DNA of 37,795 nucleotides from Rickettsiales bacterium. GTDB taxonomy: Bacteria > Pseudomonadota > Alphaproteobacteria > Rickettsiales > UBA1997. Where the stretch lies: NCBI GenBank assembly GCA_017475895.1, contig JAFVEQ010000003.1, forward strand, positions 1 to 37,795. Direction: 5' to 3'. The notes below the pieces were generated by a model, which saw only the letters and a program-made list of their open reading frames with translations, did no database searches and was not told the origin of the DNA. This document shows positions 1-8,578 of this stretch, piece after piece. A program made the translations under genes and the position numbers. Position 1 is the first letter of the stretch. Every line of letters starts with the position of its first letter.

Positions 1-706
1 CGTGTTCACCAGTAAGTTCTTCTACCAAAAGTGCACGCTCATAGGGAGTTATTTTTTTTTTGTTTTTTACATTAATGTCAGCTTCATTATCCACCAGAAG
101 TTTCACAATATTAATATCATTTTTTTTCAAAATAGCTATGTTAAGTGCGGTGTTTCCGTATTCATCTGTTGCATTAATATCAATATCTTCTCTTTTCAAT
201 AATTCTTCAACTATTAATTTATGCCTCTTTATGACAGCCCAATGAAGTAGGAAATTACCATATTTATCAGACATATTAATATCCTTGATACCCTTTATCA
301 ATTCTATTGCTTCTTCATATTTTCTTTCATTAGCTAATTCCTTTATACGTTCTATTATTTCTTGCTGTTGGTTTTTTAAAATGTAAGCTAGAAATTCCAC
401 AATTGTATCATTATTAAAATCGCGCGCAATATCGATTGCGGTCTGTCCACGTGCGTTTAACACATCAATTTTAGCTCCGTTCTTCACTAGAAGTTCCACA
501 ATTTCATCATTATTACAAAACTTTCCATTATTATTATAAGAAACCGCCTTGTGAAGTGCAGTGTTTCCATCTTCGTCTTGTGTATTGATGTCAATACCGC
601 TTGTTATTAATTCTACTAATAATTCTTCAACTGTTTCATATTCTCCTTGCTGGATAGCATCAAAAAACTCTTTGATTATTTCTTGTTGTTGTTGCACATC
701 AGTCAT
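1..706 (-). CDS. Ankyrin-repeat protein (3' end outside window)
   Basis: The frame starts at ATG 706 behind a good AGGAG ribosome site and runs off the left edge, so about 235 residues are visible and the C-terminus is missing. At least four ankyrin-type units can be read, with the hallmark G-x-T-A-L/I pattern (DGNTALHKAV, RGQTAIDIA, YGNTALNIA, and a degenerate YGNFLLHWAV). These are followed by helices of the EIVELLVKNGAKID type. A charged helical stretch of about 30 residues splits the array into two blocks. There is no signal peptide or membrane segment. Ankyrin arrays bind proteins, and in host-associated bacteria some are secreted effectors, but nothing here proves secretion. A perfect-consensus promoter lies just upstream. 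Confidence 0.85.
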   Translation of the reverse strand, partial: MTDVQQQQEIIKEFFDAIQQGEYETVEELLVELITSGIDINTQDEDGNTALHKAVSYNNNGKFCNNDEIVELLVKNGAKIDVLNARGQTAIDIARDFNNDTIVEFLAYILKNQQQEIIERIKELANERKYEEAIELIKGIKDINMSDKYGNFLLHWAVIKRHKLIVEELLKREDIDINATDEYGNTALNIAILKKNDINIVKLLVDNEADINVKNKKKITPYERALLVEELTGEH

Positions 707-746
707 ATTAATACTCCTCTTGCACGCGAATAGTATATTTGCCACA

Positions 747-774
747 ATTATACCATAAAACAGCAATATGTCAA
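747..774 (-). promoter_or_regulatory. Promoter of the ankyrin-repeat gene
   Basis: On the minus strand a TTGACA box (769-774) and a TATAAT box (747-752) are separated by 16 nt. Both hexamers are exact consensus. Predicted transcription begins near 740, about 35 nt before the start codon at 706. Confidence 0.75.
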
Positions 775-930
775 CAAAAAATTACTTATTACCACAAAAA
801 GTTTGTTTTTTAAAAATAATTACAAATAATAATGGTTTCTGTGTTTATAATTTTTGCTCTATTTATCTGCTATTGATTTAGTTTTTATTGTCTTGCTTGC
901 TTCTACTGCTATTGATTAGTGATTTGTGTT

Positions 931-977
931 GCTCTTGGTGGGTAAGGGCAAAAAATTTTACACATACCCCCAAGGGC
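931..977 (+). other. Long imperfect inverted repeat (stem-loop) between two minus-strand genes
   Basis: Arms at 931-944 and 965-977 pair over 13 bp with one bulged base when read as plus-strand RNA, enclosing a loop of about 20 nt rich in A and T. One pair is G-U on the plus strand and would be A-C on the minus strand, so the plus-strand RNA folds better. It lies about 25 nt past the stop of the lipoprotein gene ending at 1002, but the minus strand has no T-tract after the stem, so it is not a classical intrinsic terminator. The rest of 707-1001 holds only the ankyrin promoter and AT-rich sequence. Confidence 0.5.
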
Positions 978-1001
978 ACTTAAAAAAATTACAAAATTAT
1001 T

Positions 1002-1532
1002 TTAAAATTGTTTAGCTTTTTCACCAACTGTGAATACATTATCTTTATCTTCAAACTCAAATCTAAATGTTGCATTGCTGCCATCCTTTTTAGCAAGTAT
1101 TACAACTTTTGGTAAAGTTAATGTTTCACCCTCTTTCACTGTAAATGATAGGAAATAAGGTTTATTTTTTCCTTTATCCCAACCATTTCTGAATAGATAA
1201 TGTTTGCCTTCACTAACGATAAAACCACCGGTTTCAGTATCTGTTATTTGAAACGAATCCAAAAAATATGTTCCGGCATCAAGATTCATGATTTCTGTCT
1301 GCGGTTGCTTAAAGCCCATATTGAGCATCAAATTAGCTCTTGAATTTCCACCAACAGAAAATACAGAACCTTTACTTCCATCTGGATTTATTTTTCTCCA
1401 AAAGGTCAAAGCCGAATATCCATTTCCTTCAAAATTAAAACTAACTTGTGCTGGATTAGTGGTTTTAACAGAATTCATGGCACAAGACGCTACAAGTAAC
1501 ATCGTAACCAGACAAAATAAAATTTTCTTCAT
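1002..1532 (-). CDS. Predicted lipoprotein, function unknown
   Basis: 176 residues. The N-terminus MKKILFCLVTMLLVASC is a lipoprotein signal peptide with lipobox V-A-S-C (Cys17), so the mature protein should be lipid-anchored. The start has a strong GGAGG site six bases upstream. The mature part is predicted beta-rich with no membrane segment. It contains Y-S-A-L-T-F-W, G-T-Y-F-L-D-S-F and V-K-E-G-E-T-L-T-L elements that look like a small beta-sandwich, but I do not recognise the family. The neighbouring gene is another unrelated-looking lipoprotein on the same strand, 66 nt upstream. Confidence 0.8.
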   Translation of the reverse strand: MKKILFCLVTMLLVASCAMNSVKTTNPAQVSFNFEGNGYSALTFWRKINPDGSKGSVFSVGGNSRANLMLNMGFKQPQTEIMNLDAGTYFLDSFQITDTETGGFIVSEGKHYLFRNGWDKGKNKPYFLSFTVKEGETLTLPKVVILAKKDGSNATFRFEFEDKDNVFTVGEKAKQF

Positions 1533-1598
1533 TTTTTACCTCCAATTTATTAAAAAACAAACTAAATAAATACTTTATTTTACTTTAACACATAAAAT

Positions 1599-2309
1599 TT
1601 AAATTTCATTATTAAACTTCATTGTTTTATATATTTTTGTTAGTTCTTCTTGTATTTTTTTAATTACTTCATCATTTAGTTCAAGCGCAGGTTTCCGTGT
1701 GTCTTCATTTCTATATTGATTTGAAACCACATAAGCATAATTATTTTTAAAAAAAACAAATGAAGATCTAAAAACATCAACTCTTCTACCATTGCTAGAA
1801 TAAGTACTACCGTTTGCTAAATAAACCACATAATATCCAATATGCGTCCCATCTATATCTAAATAATTTTTATAAAGTATCTTTGCGTTTGGATCAAGTT
1901 CTCTATATAGACCCATTTCATATTCCATGAAAAGACCGTCAAACAAAATTTTAAGTTGTTCTTTGGAAAAATCATGCTTTTCAGGAAGTTCAAACGCATC
2001 TATTCTGTAAAATCTTCCAAAATCATCCATAAAAGAAACAGTACCAACATTATATTCATAATCTTTGTTTTTTCCAAAATCTTTTCTAAAAGTATCTTTA
2101 ACAATCGCACCAGGTCTGCTTAATCTAACACCAACGGAAAATACTTTATTTGGTGAATAATATGTCTCGTTATATTTTTTACCAACAACTTTTCCTTTTG
2201 TAATAAAATAATTTCTATATGAACCGATAAAATTTCTTAATGGATCTTTACTGGGATTAGAACATCCAATGGTCAACAAACATAGTATAAAACAACAGTA
2301 TTTTTTCAT
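1599..2309 (-). CDS. Predicted lipoprotein, function unknown
   Basis: 236 residues. A signal peptide ends in lipobox T-I-G-C (Cys16), so the protein is probably lipid-anchored in the envelope. The mature part is mixed alpha/beta and rich in Tyr, Lys and Asn. It ends in a Lys-rich amphipathic helix. No known domain is recognised. The ribosome site (GGCAGG) is a few bases before ATG 2309. It lies 73 nt downstream of the tRNA-Ser gene on the same strand with no visible terminator between, so transcription from the tRNA promoter may continue into it. Confidence 0.75.
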   Translation of the reverse strand: MKKYCCFILCLLTIGCSNPSKDPLRNFIGSYRNYFITKGKVVGKKYNETYYSPNKVFSVGVRLSRPGAIVKDTFRKDFGKNKDYEYNVGTVSFMDDFGRFYRIDAFELPEKHDFSKEQLKILFDGLFMEYEMGLYRELDPNAKILYKNYLDIDGTHIGYYVVYLANGSTYSSNGRRVDVFRSSFVFFKNNYAYVVSNQYRNEDTRKPALELNDEVIKKIQEELTKIYKTMKFNNEI

Positions 2310-2382
2310 GATTACCTGCCTACCTTTATCTCTTAATAAATTATAATATATTTAATGTATTGTATTTCGTAGATGTCCTTGG

Positions 2383-2475
2383 TGGCGGAGAAGGGGGGAT
2401 TCGAACCCCCGGTACCAGTTAACCCAGTACGCTTTCTTAGCAGGAAAGTGCTTTCAGCCACTCAGCCACTTCTCC
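2383..2475 (-). tRNA. tRNA-Ser (anticodon GCT)
   Basis: On the minus strand the 93-nt gene has acceptor stem GGAGAAG pairing with CTTCTCC, discriminator G and an encoded CCA at 2383-2385. The anticodon stem CTTTC/GAAAG encloses loop CTGCTAA, giving anticodon GCT for AGC/AGU codons. The long variable arm is typical of serine tRNA, and the T-arm has the GGTTCGAAT loop. All arms pair, so it appears functional. Confidence 0.97.
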
Positions 2476-2485
2476 ATACACTGTT

Positions 2486-2513
2486 ATTATAAATGTTATT
2501 TTTCATATTTCAA
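2486..2513 (-). promoter_or_regulatory. Promoter of tRNA-Ser
   Basis: On the minus strand TTGAAA (2508-2513), a 16-nt spacer and TATAAT (2486-2491). Predicted start near 2479, a few bases before the mature tRNA 5' end at 2475. Confidence 0.7.
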
Positions 2514-2702
2514 GTATTTTTATAAAATTAATGTTTAATTATGAATATTGACTGTAATTATTGTAACTTTAATGTAATATTAATGGGAAAAGTGCTCCGG
2601 TATAAGCGTTTTTTGATGGTGCATATATTTAAAAAAAACTTGTAAATTAATAATATAAATTGTAATCTAAAAATAATATTTTATCAACAATGAAGAAATA
2701 AT

Positions 2703-4238
2703 ATGTCAAAAAAGCAGACAGTTTTATGTATATTAGACGGTTGGGGTTTAACAAACGATACAAAATATTCAGCAATTGCAAAAGCAAACACACCTTTCTA
2801 TGATTCACTGCTAAAAAACTACCCAAACACAGAATTGGAAGCATCCGGACTATATGTGGGTTTACCGGATGGACAGATGGGAAACTCGGAGGTTGGACAC
2901 ACTAGCATCGGTGCCGGACGAGTTATTTTTCAAGATTTACCAAAAATATCAAGAGTCGTTGCTGACGGCAAAATGAAAAAAAATAGTGTTTTAAAGGATA
3001 TTGTAAAAGCAACTAAAAAAAGCAAAGGAGCGGTACATCTATTGGGCTTATTGTCTGACGGTGGCGTACATTCACACATTAATCATATAATTGATGTAGC
3101 TAAAACGATATCGAAGGAGGGTTTAGCTGTTTACGTTCATTGTTTTTTGGATGGAAGAGACACACCACAAAAATCAGCTCTAACCTATATAAATAAATTT
3201 AAAGAGGAAACGGCTAAGTTTGAAAATATAAAAATAGCAACCATAAGTGGTAGATACTATGCTATGGATAGAGATAAAAACTGGGACAGAGTGGAAAAGG
3301 CATATAATGTTATAGTAAATGGAAATGGTGATGAAAATTTCTCCGCTGATCCCGTTAGGGTTGTGGAGGAATCCTATCTAAATAATATAACAGATGAATT
3401 TATAGAACCGGTTGTTGTGAATAACTACAAAGGTATGAAGGATGGTGATTCTTTCATATTCTGCAACTTTAGAGCAGATAGAGCGAGAGAGTTATCGGAG
3501 GCATTGGGTAATAAAAATTTTAATTCTTTCAGCAGAAGTAAAGTTGTGGATTTTGCTGAAAAAGCACAATTCACGGAATATTCAAAAGCACACAATGAAT
3601 TTTTAAAAACAATGTTTCCGGCAGAAGAAATAAAGAAATCATTGGGTGAAATTGTTTCTAAAAAAGGTTTAAAACAACTGAGAATTGCAGAAACAGAAAA
3701 GTATGCACATGTAACTTTTTTCTTCAACGGTGGTGTTGAAAAAGAATTTGAGGGTGAGGATAGAATACTTGTTAAATCTCCAGCTGTAGCCACATATGAT
3801 TTAAAACCGGAAATGTCAGCCATCGAGGTAAATGAAAAGCTTATTGACGCTATAAAAAGTGAAAAATATGATTTCATAGTGGTAAACTTTGCTAATCCGG
3901 ACATGGTTGGACACACCGGAAACATGGAGGCAACAGTTAAGGCCATTGAAACCATAGATGAACAGTTGAAAAAATTGGTTGAGGCTGTTTTGGAAAAGGA
4001 TGGAACAATATTTATAACGGCCGATCACGGAAATGCTGAAAAGATGTTTGATGAGAAAAAAAATCAGCCGTACACGGCACACACCACAAATCTAGTTCCA
4101 TTTATAGTTGTTAAAAATAATGTGAATGACATTAAACTAAGGGAAAAGGGAACACTCTGTGACATAGCGCCAACGATCTTAAAATCTATGAAAATCATGG
4201 TACCATTTGCAATGAGTGGTAAAAATTTAATTAAATAA
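2703..4238 (+). CDS. gpmI: 2,3-bisphosphoglycerate-independent phosphoglycerate mutase
   Basis: Cytosolic glycolytic enzyme that interconverts 3- and 2-phosphoglycerate using two Mn ions and a phosphoserine intermediate. The 511 residues match the family length. Visible motifs are the metal-binding LDGWG (D12), the catalytic GNSEVGH with Ser62, DGGVHSH, the substrate-binding FLDGRDTP and GRYYAMDRD, FRADRARE, the metal-site NPDMVGHTG and the C-terminal TADHGNAE. All expected catalytic regions are present. It is followed two bases later by tag, so the two are co-transcribed. The 227-bp upstream region has a weak candidate promoter (TTGACT at 2548-2553) but no convincing -10 box. No strong ribosome site is seen before the ATG. 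Confidence 0.97.
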   Translation: MSKKQTVLCILDGWGLTNDTKYSAIAKANTPFYDSLLKNYPNTELEASGLYVGLPDGQMGNSEVGHTSIGAGRVIFQDLPKISRVVADGKMKKNSVLKDIVKATKKSKGAVHLLGLLSDGGVHSHINHIIDVAKTISKEGLAVYVHCFLDGRDTPQKSALTYINKFKEETAKFENIKIATISGRYYAMDRDKNWDRVEKAYNVIVNGNGDENFSADPVRVVEESYLNNITDEFIEPVVVNNYKGMKDGDSFIFCNFRADRARELSEALGNKNFNSFSRSKVVDFAEKAQFTEYSKAHNEFLKTMFPAEEIKKSLGEIVSKKGLKQLRIAETEKYAHVTFFFNGGVEKEFEGEDRILVKSPAVATYDLKPEMSAIEVNEKLIDAIKSEKYDFIVVNFANPDMVGHTGNMEATVKAIETIDEQLKKLVEAVLEKDGTIFITADHGNAEKMFDEKKNQPYTAHTTNLVPFIVVKNNVNDIKLREKGTLCDIAPTILKSMKIMVPFAMSGKNLIK

Positions 4239-4240
4239 CT

Positions 4241-4804
4241 ATGGATAAAAATAAACACAGGTGTTTTTGGGTAGAAGACGCCTGCGATTTGTATATTAAA
4301 TATCATGATGACGAGTGGGGAGTTCCAACCTATGACGACGGAAAGTTATTTGAATTTTTGATTCTAGAAAACTTTCAGGCGGGTCTGTCGTGGTTAACAA
4401 TACTGAAAAAAAGAGAGTACTTTCGCGAAGCGTTTGATGGTTTTGATGCTGTAAAAATGTCAAGATATGATGATGCTAAAATCTTGCAACTGCTGGAGAA
4501 TAAAAATATCATAAGAAATGTTAGTAAAATAAAAGCAGCAGTTAATAATGCTAAAGTATTTTTAGAAATACAGAAAGAGTTCGGTAGTTTTTCCAATTAC
4601 ATTTGGAGTTTTACCAATAATAAAATTATTAAAAACAATAATGTAAACGAGAAAAATATACCAACCTCAAGTCCATTGTCTGATAAAGTGTCAAAGGATT
4701 TAATTAAAAGAGGCATGAAGTTTGTTGGAACTGTAACAATATATTCATATTTACAGTCGATAGGAGTCGTTAACGACCACGAGGAAAGTTGTTTCAAACA
4801 TTAG
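4241..4804 (+). CDS. tag: DNA-3-methyladenine glycosylase I
   Basis: Base-excision repair glycosylase that removes 3-methyladenine from alkylated DNA. The 187 residues are the usual Tag length. The zinc-snap ligands are visible as Cys8 and His22 near the N-terminus and His180 and Cys184 near the C-terminus. The H-D-D-E-W-G and F-Q-A-G-L-S-W signatures are present, with the base-recognition glutamate near residue 43. The gene starts two bases after the gpmI stop. Its last 11 bases overlap tail-to-tail with mnmG on the other strand. Confidence 0.95.
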   Translation: MDKNKHRCFWVEDACDLYIKYHDDEWGVPTYDDGKLFEFLILENFQAGLSWLTILKKREYFREAFDGFDAVKMSRYDDAKILQLLENKNIIRNVSKIKAAVNNAKVFLEIQKEFGSFSNYIWSFTNNKIIKNNNVNEKNIPTSSPLSDKVSKDLIKRGMKFVGTVTIYSYLQSIGVVNDHEESCFKH

Positions 4805-6641
4805 TTGTTCCTCTACTTCTGTTTTTTATGGCAATTATAATATTAATGATGCTGGCGGGGGTTATACCCATAATTCTACCGGCCACCTCTATGTTATAGG
4901 GTCTATGTAGTTTTAATTTCTCTTTAACTTCATTCGTAAGTCCACCAACAGAATCATAATCAAAATCTTCAGGAATAATCATTTGTTTTTCTCTCGATAA
5001 TAATTCAATATCCTGATTCTGTCTCTTTATGTAGGGCTCATACATGGCTTCTATACATAACTGTTTAAATGTTGAAGTATCAATATTTAAAATGTCCGGA
5101 AAAGCTATTTTCAACTTTTCAATATCCATATTTGGATAACCTAAAAGTTCGTAGGCACTTTTTTTGACTCCATCTTTCTTTATATCTATGCCGAAATCTT
5201 CAAGTTTATTTGGAGTTACAATCAATGACCTTAAAACACTTTTGCCATCATTTATTTTTTTAAGTCTATCAAAATATTTATCTCGTCTTTCGTCTGAAAT
5301 TATGTTATATTTCAGTCCATATTCAGTTAGCCTTAAATCTGCGTTGTCAGCCCTCAAAAACAATCTATATTCCGCCCTTGACGTAAACATTCTATAGGGC
5401 TCAGTAACGCCAACGGTTGTTAAATCGTCAATCATTACACCTATATAGCTATTCTCTCTATCTAAAATAAACGGTTTATCACTGGCACTGTTTGCACCGG
5501 CAACAAGTCCCTGCCCTACCGCCTCTTCATATCCGGTGGTTCCATTTATCTGACCCGCCAAAAATAAATTTTTTACTTTTTTTGTTTCTAAAGTTGGTTT
5601 TAATTCCAGCGGGCTAACAAAATCATATTCAATAGCATAGGCATATCTTAAAATTTTACAATTTTCAAGTCCTCTTATGGTGTGTATAAACTTCTCCTGA
5701 ACATCCACCGGAAGCGATGTTGATATTCCATTAGGATACACAACATTACTATCTATACCCTCCACCTCCAAAAAAATTTTGTGTCTATCTTTATCCGCAA
5801 AACGAACAACCTTATCCTCAATTGATGGGCAATATCTAGGACCTCTACCGGTTATTTTTCCACCATACATAGCAGACTTTTCTATGTTATCTCTGATTAT
5901 TTTATGAGTTTCGGAATTGGTATAGGTTATTCTGCATTCAATCTGTGGCACTTCTATTTTTTCATTTAAATATGAAAATGGTACTGGCACATCGTCGCCA
6001 TTTTGTAAATCCAAATCGTCAAAGTTTATTGTGTTTTTATCAATTCTAGCTGGTGTGCCAGTTTTTAATCTACCAACTGAAAAACCCATATCTTTGAAAA
6101 ATTTTGCTAATTTTTTTGACGGTTTTTCATCTATTCTTCCGGCCTCCTGACTGTCAAAACCTCTAAAAATAACACCATTCAAAAATGTGCCAGTGGTTAT
6201 TATAACAGCATTCGAAAATATTTTTTGATCATCATTTATCACAACACCATTAACAACATTATTTTCAACAATTATATCCGTGACTTCGGCCTCAATTATA
6301 TCAATGTTTTTATATTGTGACAATAAAAAGTTCATTGATTGTTTGTACAATTTTCTATCAATTTGACATCTCGGCGACCAAACAGCAGGACCTTTACTGG
6401 CATTTAAAACCTTAAAGTGTGTTCCGGACATATCAGCACACTTTCCCATTAAACCATCTAGAGCATCTATCTCTCTAACTATTATTCCCTTCGCTACGCC
6501 ACCTATCGATGGATTACAAGATAATTCACCTATGTTTTCTTTATTAAAGGTTATTAGAGCTACTCTTTTGCCCATCCTAGCAACCGCCGCAGCCGCTTCA
6601 ACTCCGGCATTGCCAGCACCAACAACTATTGTTTGATACAT
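4794..6641 (-). CDS. mnmG: tRNA uridine-5-carboxymethylaminomethyl modification enzyme MnmG (GidA)
   Basis: FAD-dependent subunit that works with the GTPase MnmE to install the cmnm5 group on wobble U34 of tRNAs. The 615 residues agree with the family (about 620-630). The N-terminal dinucleotide fold GAGNAGVEAA begins at residue 8. Family signatures include SCNPSIGG, LNASKGPAVWSPRCQ, GRLKTGTPAR, ITGRGPRYCPSIEDK, FLAGQINGTTGYEEA, SRAEYRL and the C-terminal MnmE/tRNA-binding helical domain with GRIMGITPAS. It is the last gene of a four-gene minus-strand operon. Its first 16 bases overlap the end of the DUF4349 gene and it has a poor ribosome site, so translational coupling is likely. mnmE is not in the window. 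Confidence 0.97.
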   Translation of the reverse strand: MYQTIVVGAGNAGVEAAAAVARMGKRVALITFNKENIGELSCNPSIGGVAKGIIVREIDALDGLMGKCADMSGTHFKVLNASKGPAVWSPRCQIDRKLYKQSMNFLLSQYKNIDIIEAEVTDIIVENNVVNGVVINDDQKIFSNAVIITTGTFLNGVIFRGFDSQEAGRIDEKPSKKLAKFFKDMGFSVGRLKTGTPARIDKNTINFDDLDLQNGDDVPVPFSYLNEKIEVPQIECRITYTNSETHKIIRDNIEKSAMYGGKITGRGPRYCPSIEDKVVRFADKDRHKIFLEVEGIDSNVVYPNGISTSLPVDVQEKFIHTIRGLENCKILRYAYAIEYDFVSPLELKPTLETKKVKNLFLAGQINGTTGYEEAVGQGLVAGANSASDKPFILDRENSYIGVMIDDLTTVGVTEPYRMFTSRAEYRLFLRADNADLRLTEYGLKYNIISDERRDKYFDRLKKINDGKSVLRSLIVTPNKLEDFGIDIKKDGVKKSAYELLGYPNMDIEKLKIAFPDILNIDTSTFKQLCIEAMYEPYIKRQNQDIELLSREKQMIIPEDFDYDSVGGLTNEVKEKLKLHRPYNIEVAGRIMGITPASIINIIIAIKNRSRGTTNV

Positions 6642-7525
6642 CGTTTCACAATCTTTTTAATCAACACAGCTATTACAAACACAACAATCATTAAAGGTAC
6701 AAATACAATAAAAACCAGAAAATAATGTATAATCATTTGACAGGTAATTATTAAAATATTTATAGCATCATTAAAGGTTTTTTTAAAGCTCCAACCTTCT
6801 ATGGTTTTGTTCTCAATAATTTTTGGTTCAATGGTAAGATTAATTTGCGAATAATCAACATCATTTTGTATTTTAACATTTCTTTTTTCAAGAAGTTCAA
6901 TGTCATTTTGAACCTTATCCAACTCCTTGTCAACAGCCAAAACGTCAGCCAATTTGTCTGCCTGTTTATTCATCATATTCCTCAACTTATCCCTCCTAGC
7001 ATATAAATTCTTTAATCTATTTTCATTATCGGTATATTGATCAGTTAAATCAACCGCTGAAAAACTTTCGCTTTTAACATAGGCGTTATTTTTTATCTGC
7101 TCCATACATTTTACTAAATTCTCAGTTGGAATTTTTATGGTAAAATTCATAGCCTTACTGTTATCATATTCATAGGAATAAAAATTTACCACATAGCCAC
7201 CATATTTTTGCAGTAATGTATCAAGATTTTGCCTTGATTTTTCAATGTCATCAACAACTATATTTATGTTAAAATTTTTCACAATTTTCTTGTCAGCAGC
7301 TCCAGCTGTCATAGAATTTACACCATCAACCCCTAACAGAGCGACATTATTGCTGGTTTTAGCGTACCTTGAAGTTGCTACAGTTTTTAAATATCCACCA
7401 GTTCCATTTCCCTGAAAATCGTGATTTTTACCACTTTTAAAAATCGATACAAGCAGTAAAACTAAGACGATAAATAAAACAATATTTTTTGCAATATATT
7501 CATTTACTTTATTGTATAACCCCAT
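6626..7525 (-). CDS. DUF4349-family membrane-anchored coiled-coil protein
   Basis: 299 residues from ATG 7525, which lies ten bases after the stop of the upstream gene. An in-frame TTG 36 bases earlier would overlap that gene and is less likely. A hydrophobic segment near residues 15-30 precedes an extracytoplasmic region with the typical DUF4349 beta-alpha part (K-I-V-K-N-F-N-I-N-I-V-V-D-D onward) and a long coiled coil (about residues 165-230). The protein ends in two C-terminal membrane stretches and a Lys/Arg tail. The family is widespread in bacteria and its biochemical role is unsettled. The position between a PiT-like protein and mnmG suggests envelope housekeeping by operon membership only. 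Confidence 0.8.
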   Translation of the reverse strand: MGLYNKVNEYIAKNIVLFIVLVLLLVSIFKSGKNHDFQGNGTGGYLKTVATSRYAKTSNNVALLGVDGVNSMTAGAADKKIVKNFNINIVVDDIEKSRQNLDTLLQKYGGYVVNFYSYEYDNSKAMNFTIKIPTENLVKCMEQIKNNAYVKSESFSAVDLTDQYTDNENRLKNLYARRDKLRNMMNKQADKLADVLAVDKELDKVQNDIELLEKRNVKIQNDVDYSQINLTIEPKIIENKTIEGWSFKKTFNDAINILIITCQMIIHYFLVFIVFVPLMIVVFVIAVLIKKIVKRCIKQ

Positions 7526-7535
7526 AGCACCACCA

Positions 7536-8573
7536 TTACTTATTGAATAAATTAATAACAAATAATAAAATTTCCACAGTAATCAAGGATAACACTATAC
7601 CAAATATAGCCAATTTCAAATCAATCAATATTTTTTTATAACAACTCTTATATTTACTAACCGCAGACGATGATGCAACAGCTAATTCTCTGCCGGCCAT
7701 TGTTCCCAAAAACATCCATGTTGATGTGATTGGTATCTTGCTAACACATCTGATTATAAGCATTGTGATGGAGAGTAAAGCATTAAAAATTGTTGTGTTT
7801 TTTATATCAACATCACTCTTATCTTCGATAATTTTCAACATTTCTCCACCACCATTATAAACCATCAGATAAATACATAAAATCCCCATAAATAAAAATA
7901 ATATAAAATCTTTTAATACAAACACTCTCGGCAAAAATACAACAAAGTTACAGGCGGAAATGGTCAACCACATAGCCCATACAGCACCGGTAAATATATA
8001 TTCCATAAAAATCCAAACTTTGCCAATTTGTTCATCCTTTTTAACCCTTACGTGACCTCTAAATAAGGTATATATAATTTTCCATGCTAAAAACGATACC
8101 ACAAAAGCTAAAACATAACTCATAAATGTTTTAGTTACCATTCCTTTAACAGTTCCACTGTCGCTAAAAACTGGTATAACTAACAAAGCAGCGCTCAGCG
8201 GCATTCTTAATTTTGTTAGAATATCAATTATTACTGGCAAAAGCAATAAAAAAATACTTAAATGTGGATTATACCTCGTCCTGTTCAGCAGTAAAAAATG
8301 TAGTTCCCTCTTGTAGCATAACCACGAAAATAACATTGTAACTACAAAAACAACTGACAAAAAGTAAAATGTATTTATTTTGTTATTCTGTTTATTTGAT
8401 GCAGTAAAAAAACCAACCGTTTGAATGGAATTATTGACCATAATAAAATATGTGGTCAACATCGACAGAAACCAACCGAGGTAGTTACCGCCGCTCAACA
8501 GAGACGTCAGCAAAGCCACAACTGCAAACTTCATGTACAATGTTGTATCTATAAAATTGCTCTTCAAAGACAT
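7536..8573 (-). CDS. Multi-pass membrane protein, distantly PiT (phosphate permease)-like
   Basis: 345 residues with about nine hydrophobic segments. Two internal elements, R-M-P-L-S-A-A-L-L-V near residue 123 and K-I-P-I-T-S-T-W-M-F-L-G-T-M-A-G-R-E-L-A near residue 280, resemble the duplicated P-x-S-T-T membrane re-entrant signature of inorganic phosphate transporters. The classical G-A-N-D motif is not visible. It could therefore be a divergent PiT homologue or an unrelated permease. The gene begins five bases after the preceding stop, in an operon with a YfgM-like gene and a DUF4349 gene. The family call is inference from motif similarity. Confidence 0.5.
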   Translation of the reverse strand: MSLKSNFIDTTLYMKFAVVALLTSLLSGGNYLGWFLSMLTTYFIMVNNSIQTVGFFTASNKQNNKINTFYFLSVVFVVTMLFSWLCYKRELHFLLLNRTRYNPHLSIFLLLLPVIIDILTKLRMPLSAALLVIPVFSDSGTVKGMVTKTFMSYVLAFVVSFLAWKIIYTLFRGHVRVKKDEQIGKVWIFMEYIFTGAVWAMWLTISACNFVVFLPRVFVLKDFILFLFMGILCIYLMVYNGGGEMLKIIEDKSDVDIKNTTIFNALLSITMLIIRCVSKIPITSTWMFLGTMAGRELAVASSSAVSKYKSCYKKILIDLKLAIFGIVLSLITVEILLFVINLFNK

Positions 8574-8578
8574 GGTTA

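Noticed and set aside
561..758. Plus-strand open frame of 65 codons
   Set aside because: Antisense to the ankyrin repeats and to their promoter.
2548..2580. Promoter for gpmI (TTGACT)
   Set aside because: At 16-nt spacing the -10 is TAATGT, a poor match; a better TAATAT would need 21 nt. Too weak to list.
3425..3955. Minus-strand open frame of 176 codons
   Set aside because: Lies wholly antisense to conserved gpmI sequence and has no family resemblance or initiation signals.
7526..7561. Upstream TTG start for the DUF4349 gene
   Set aside because: It overlaps the end of the PiT-like gene. ATG 7525 follows that stop by ten bases.
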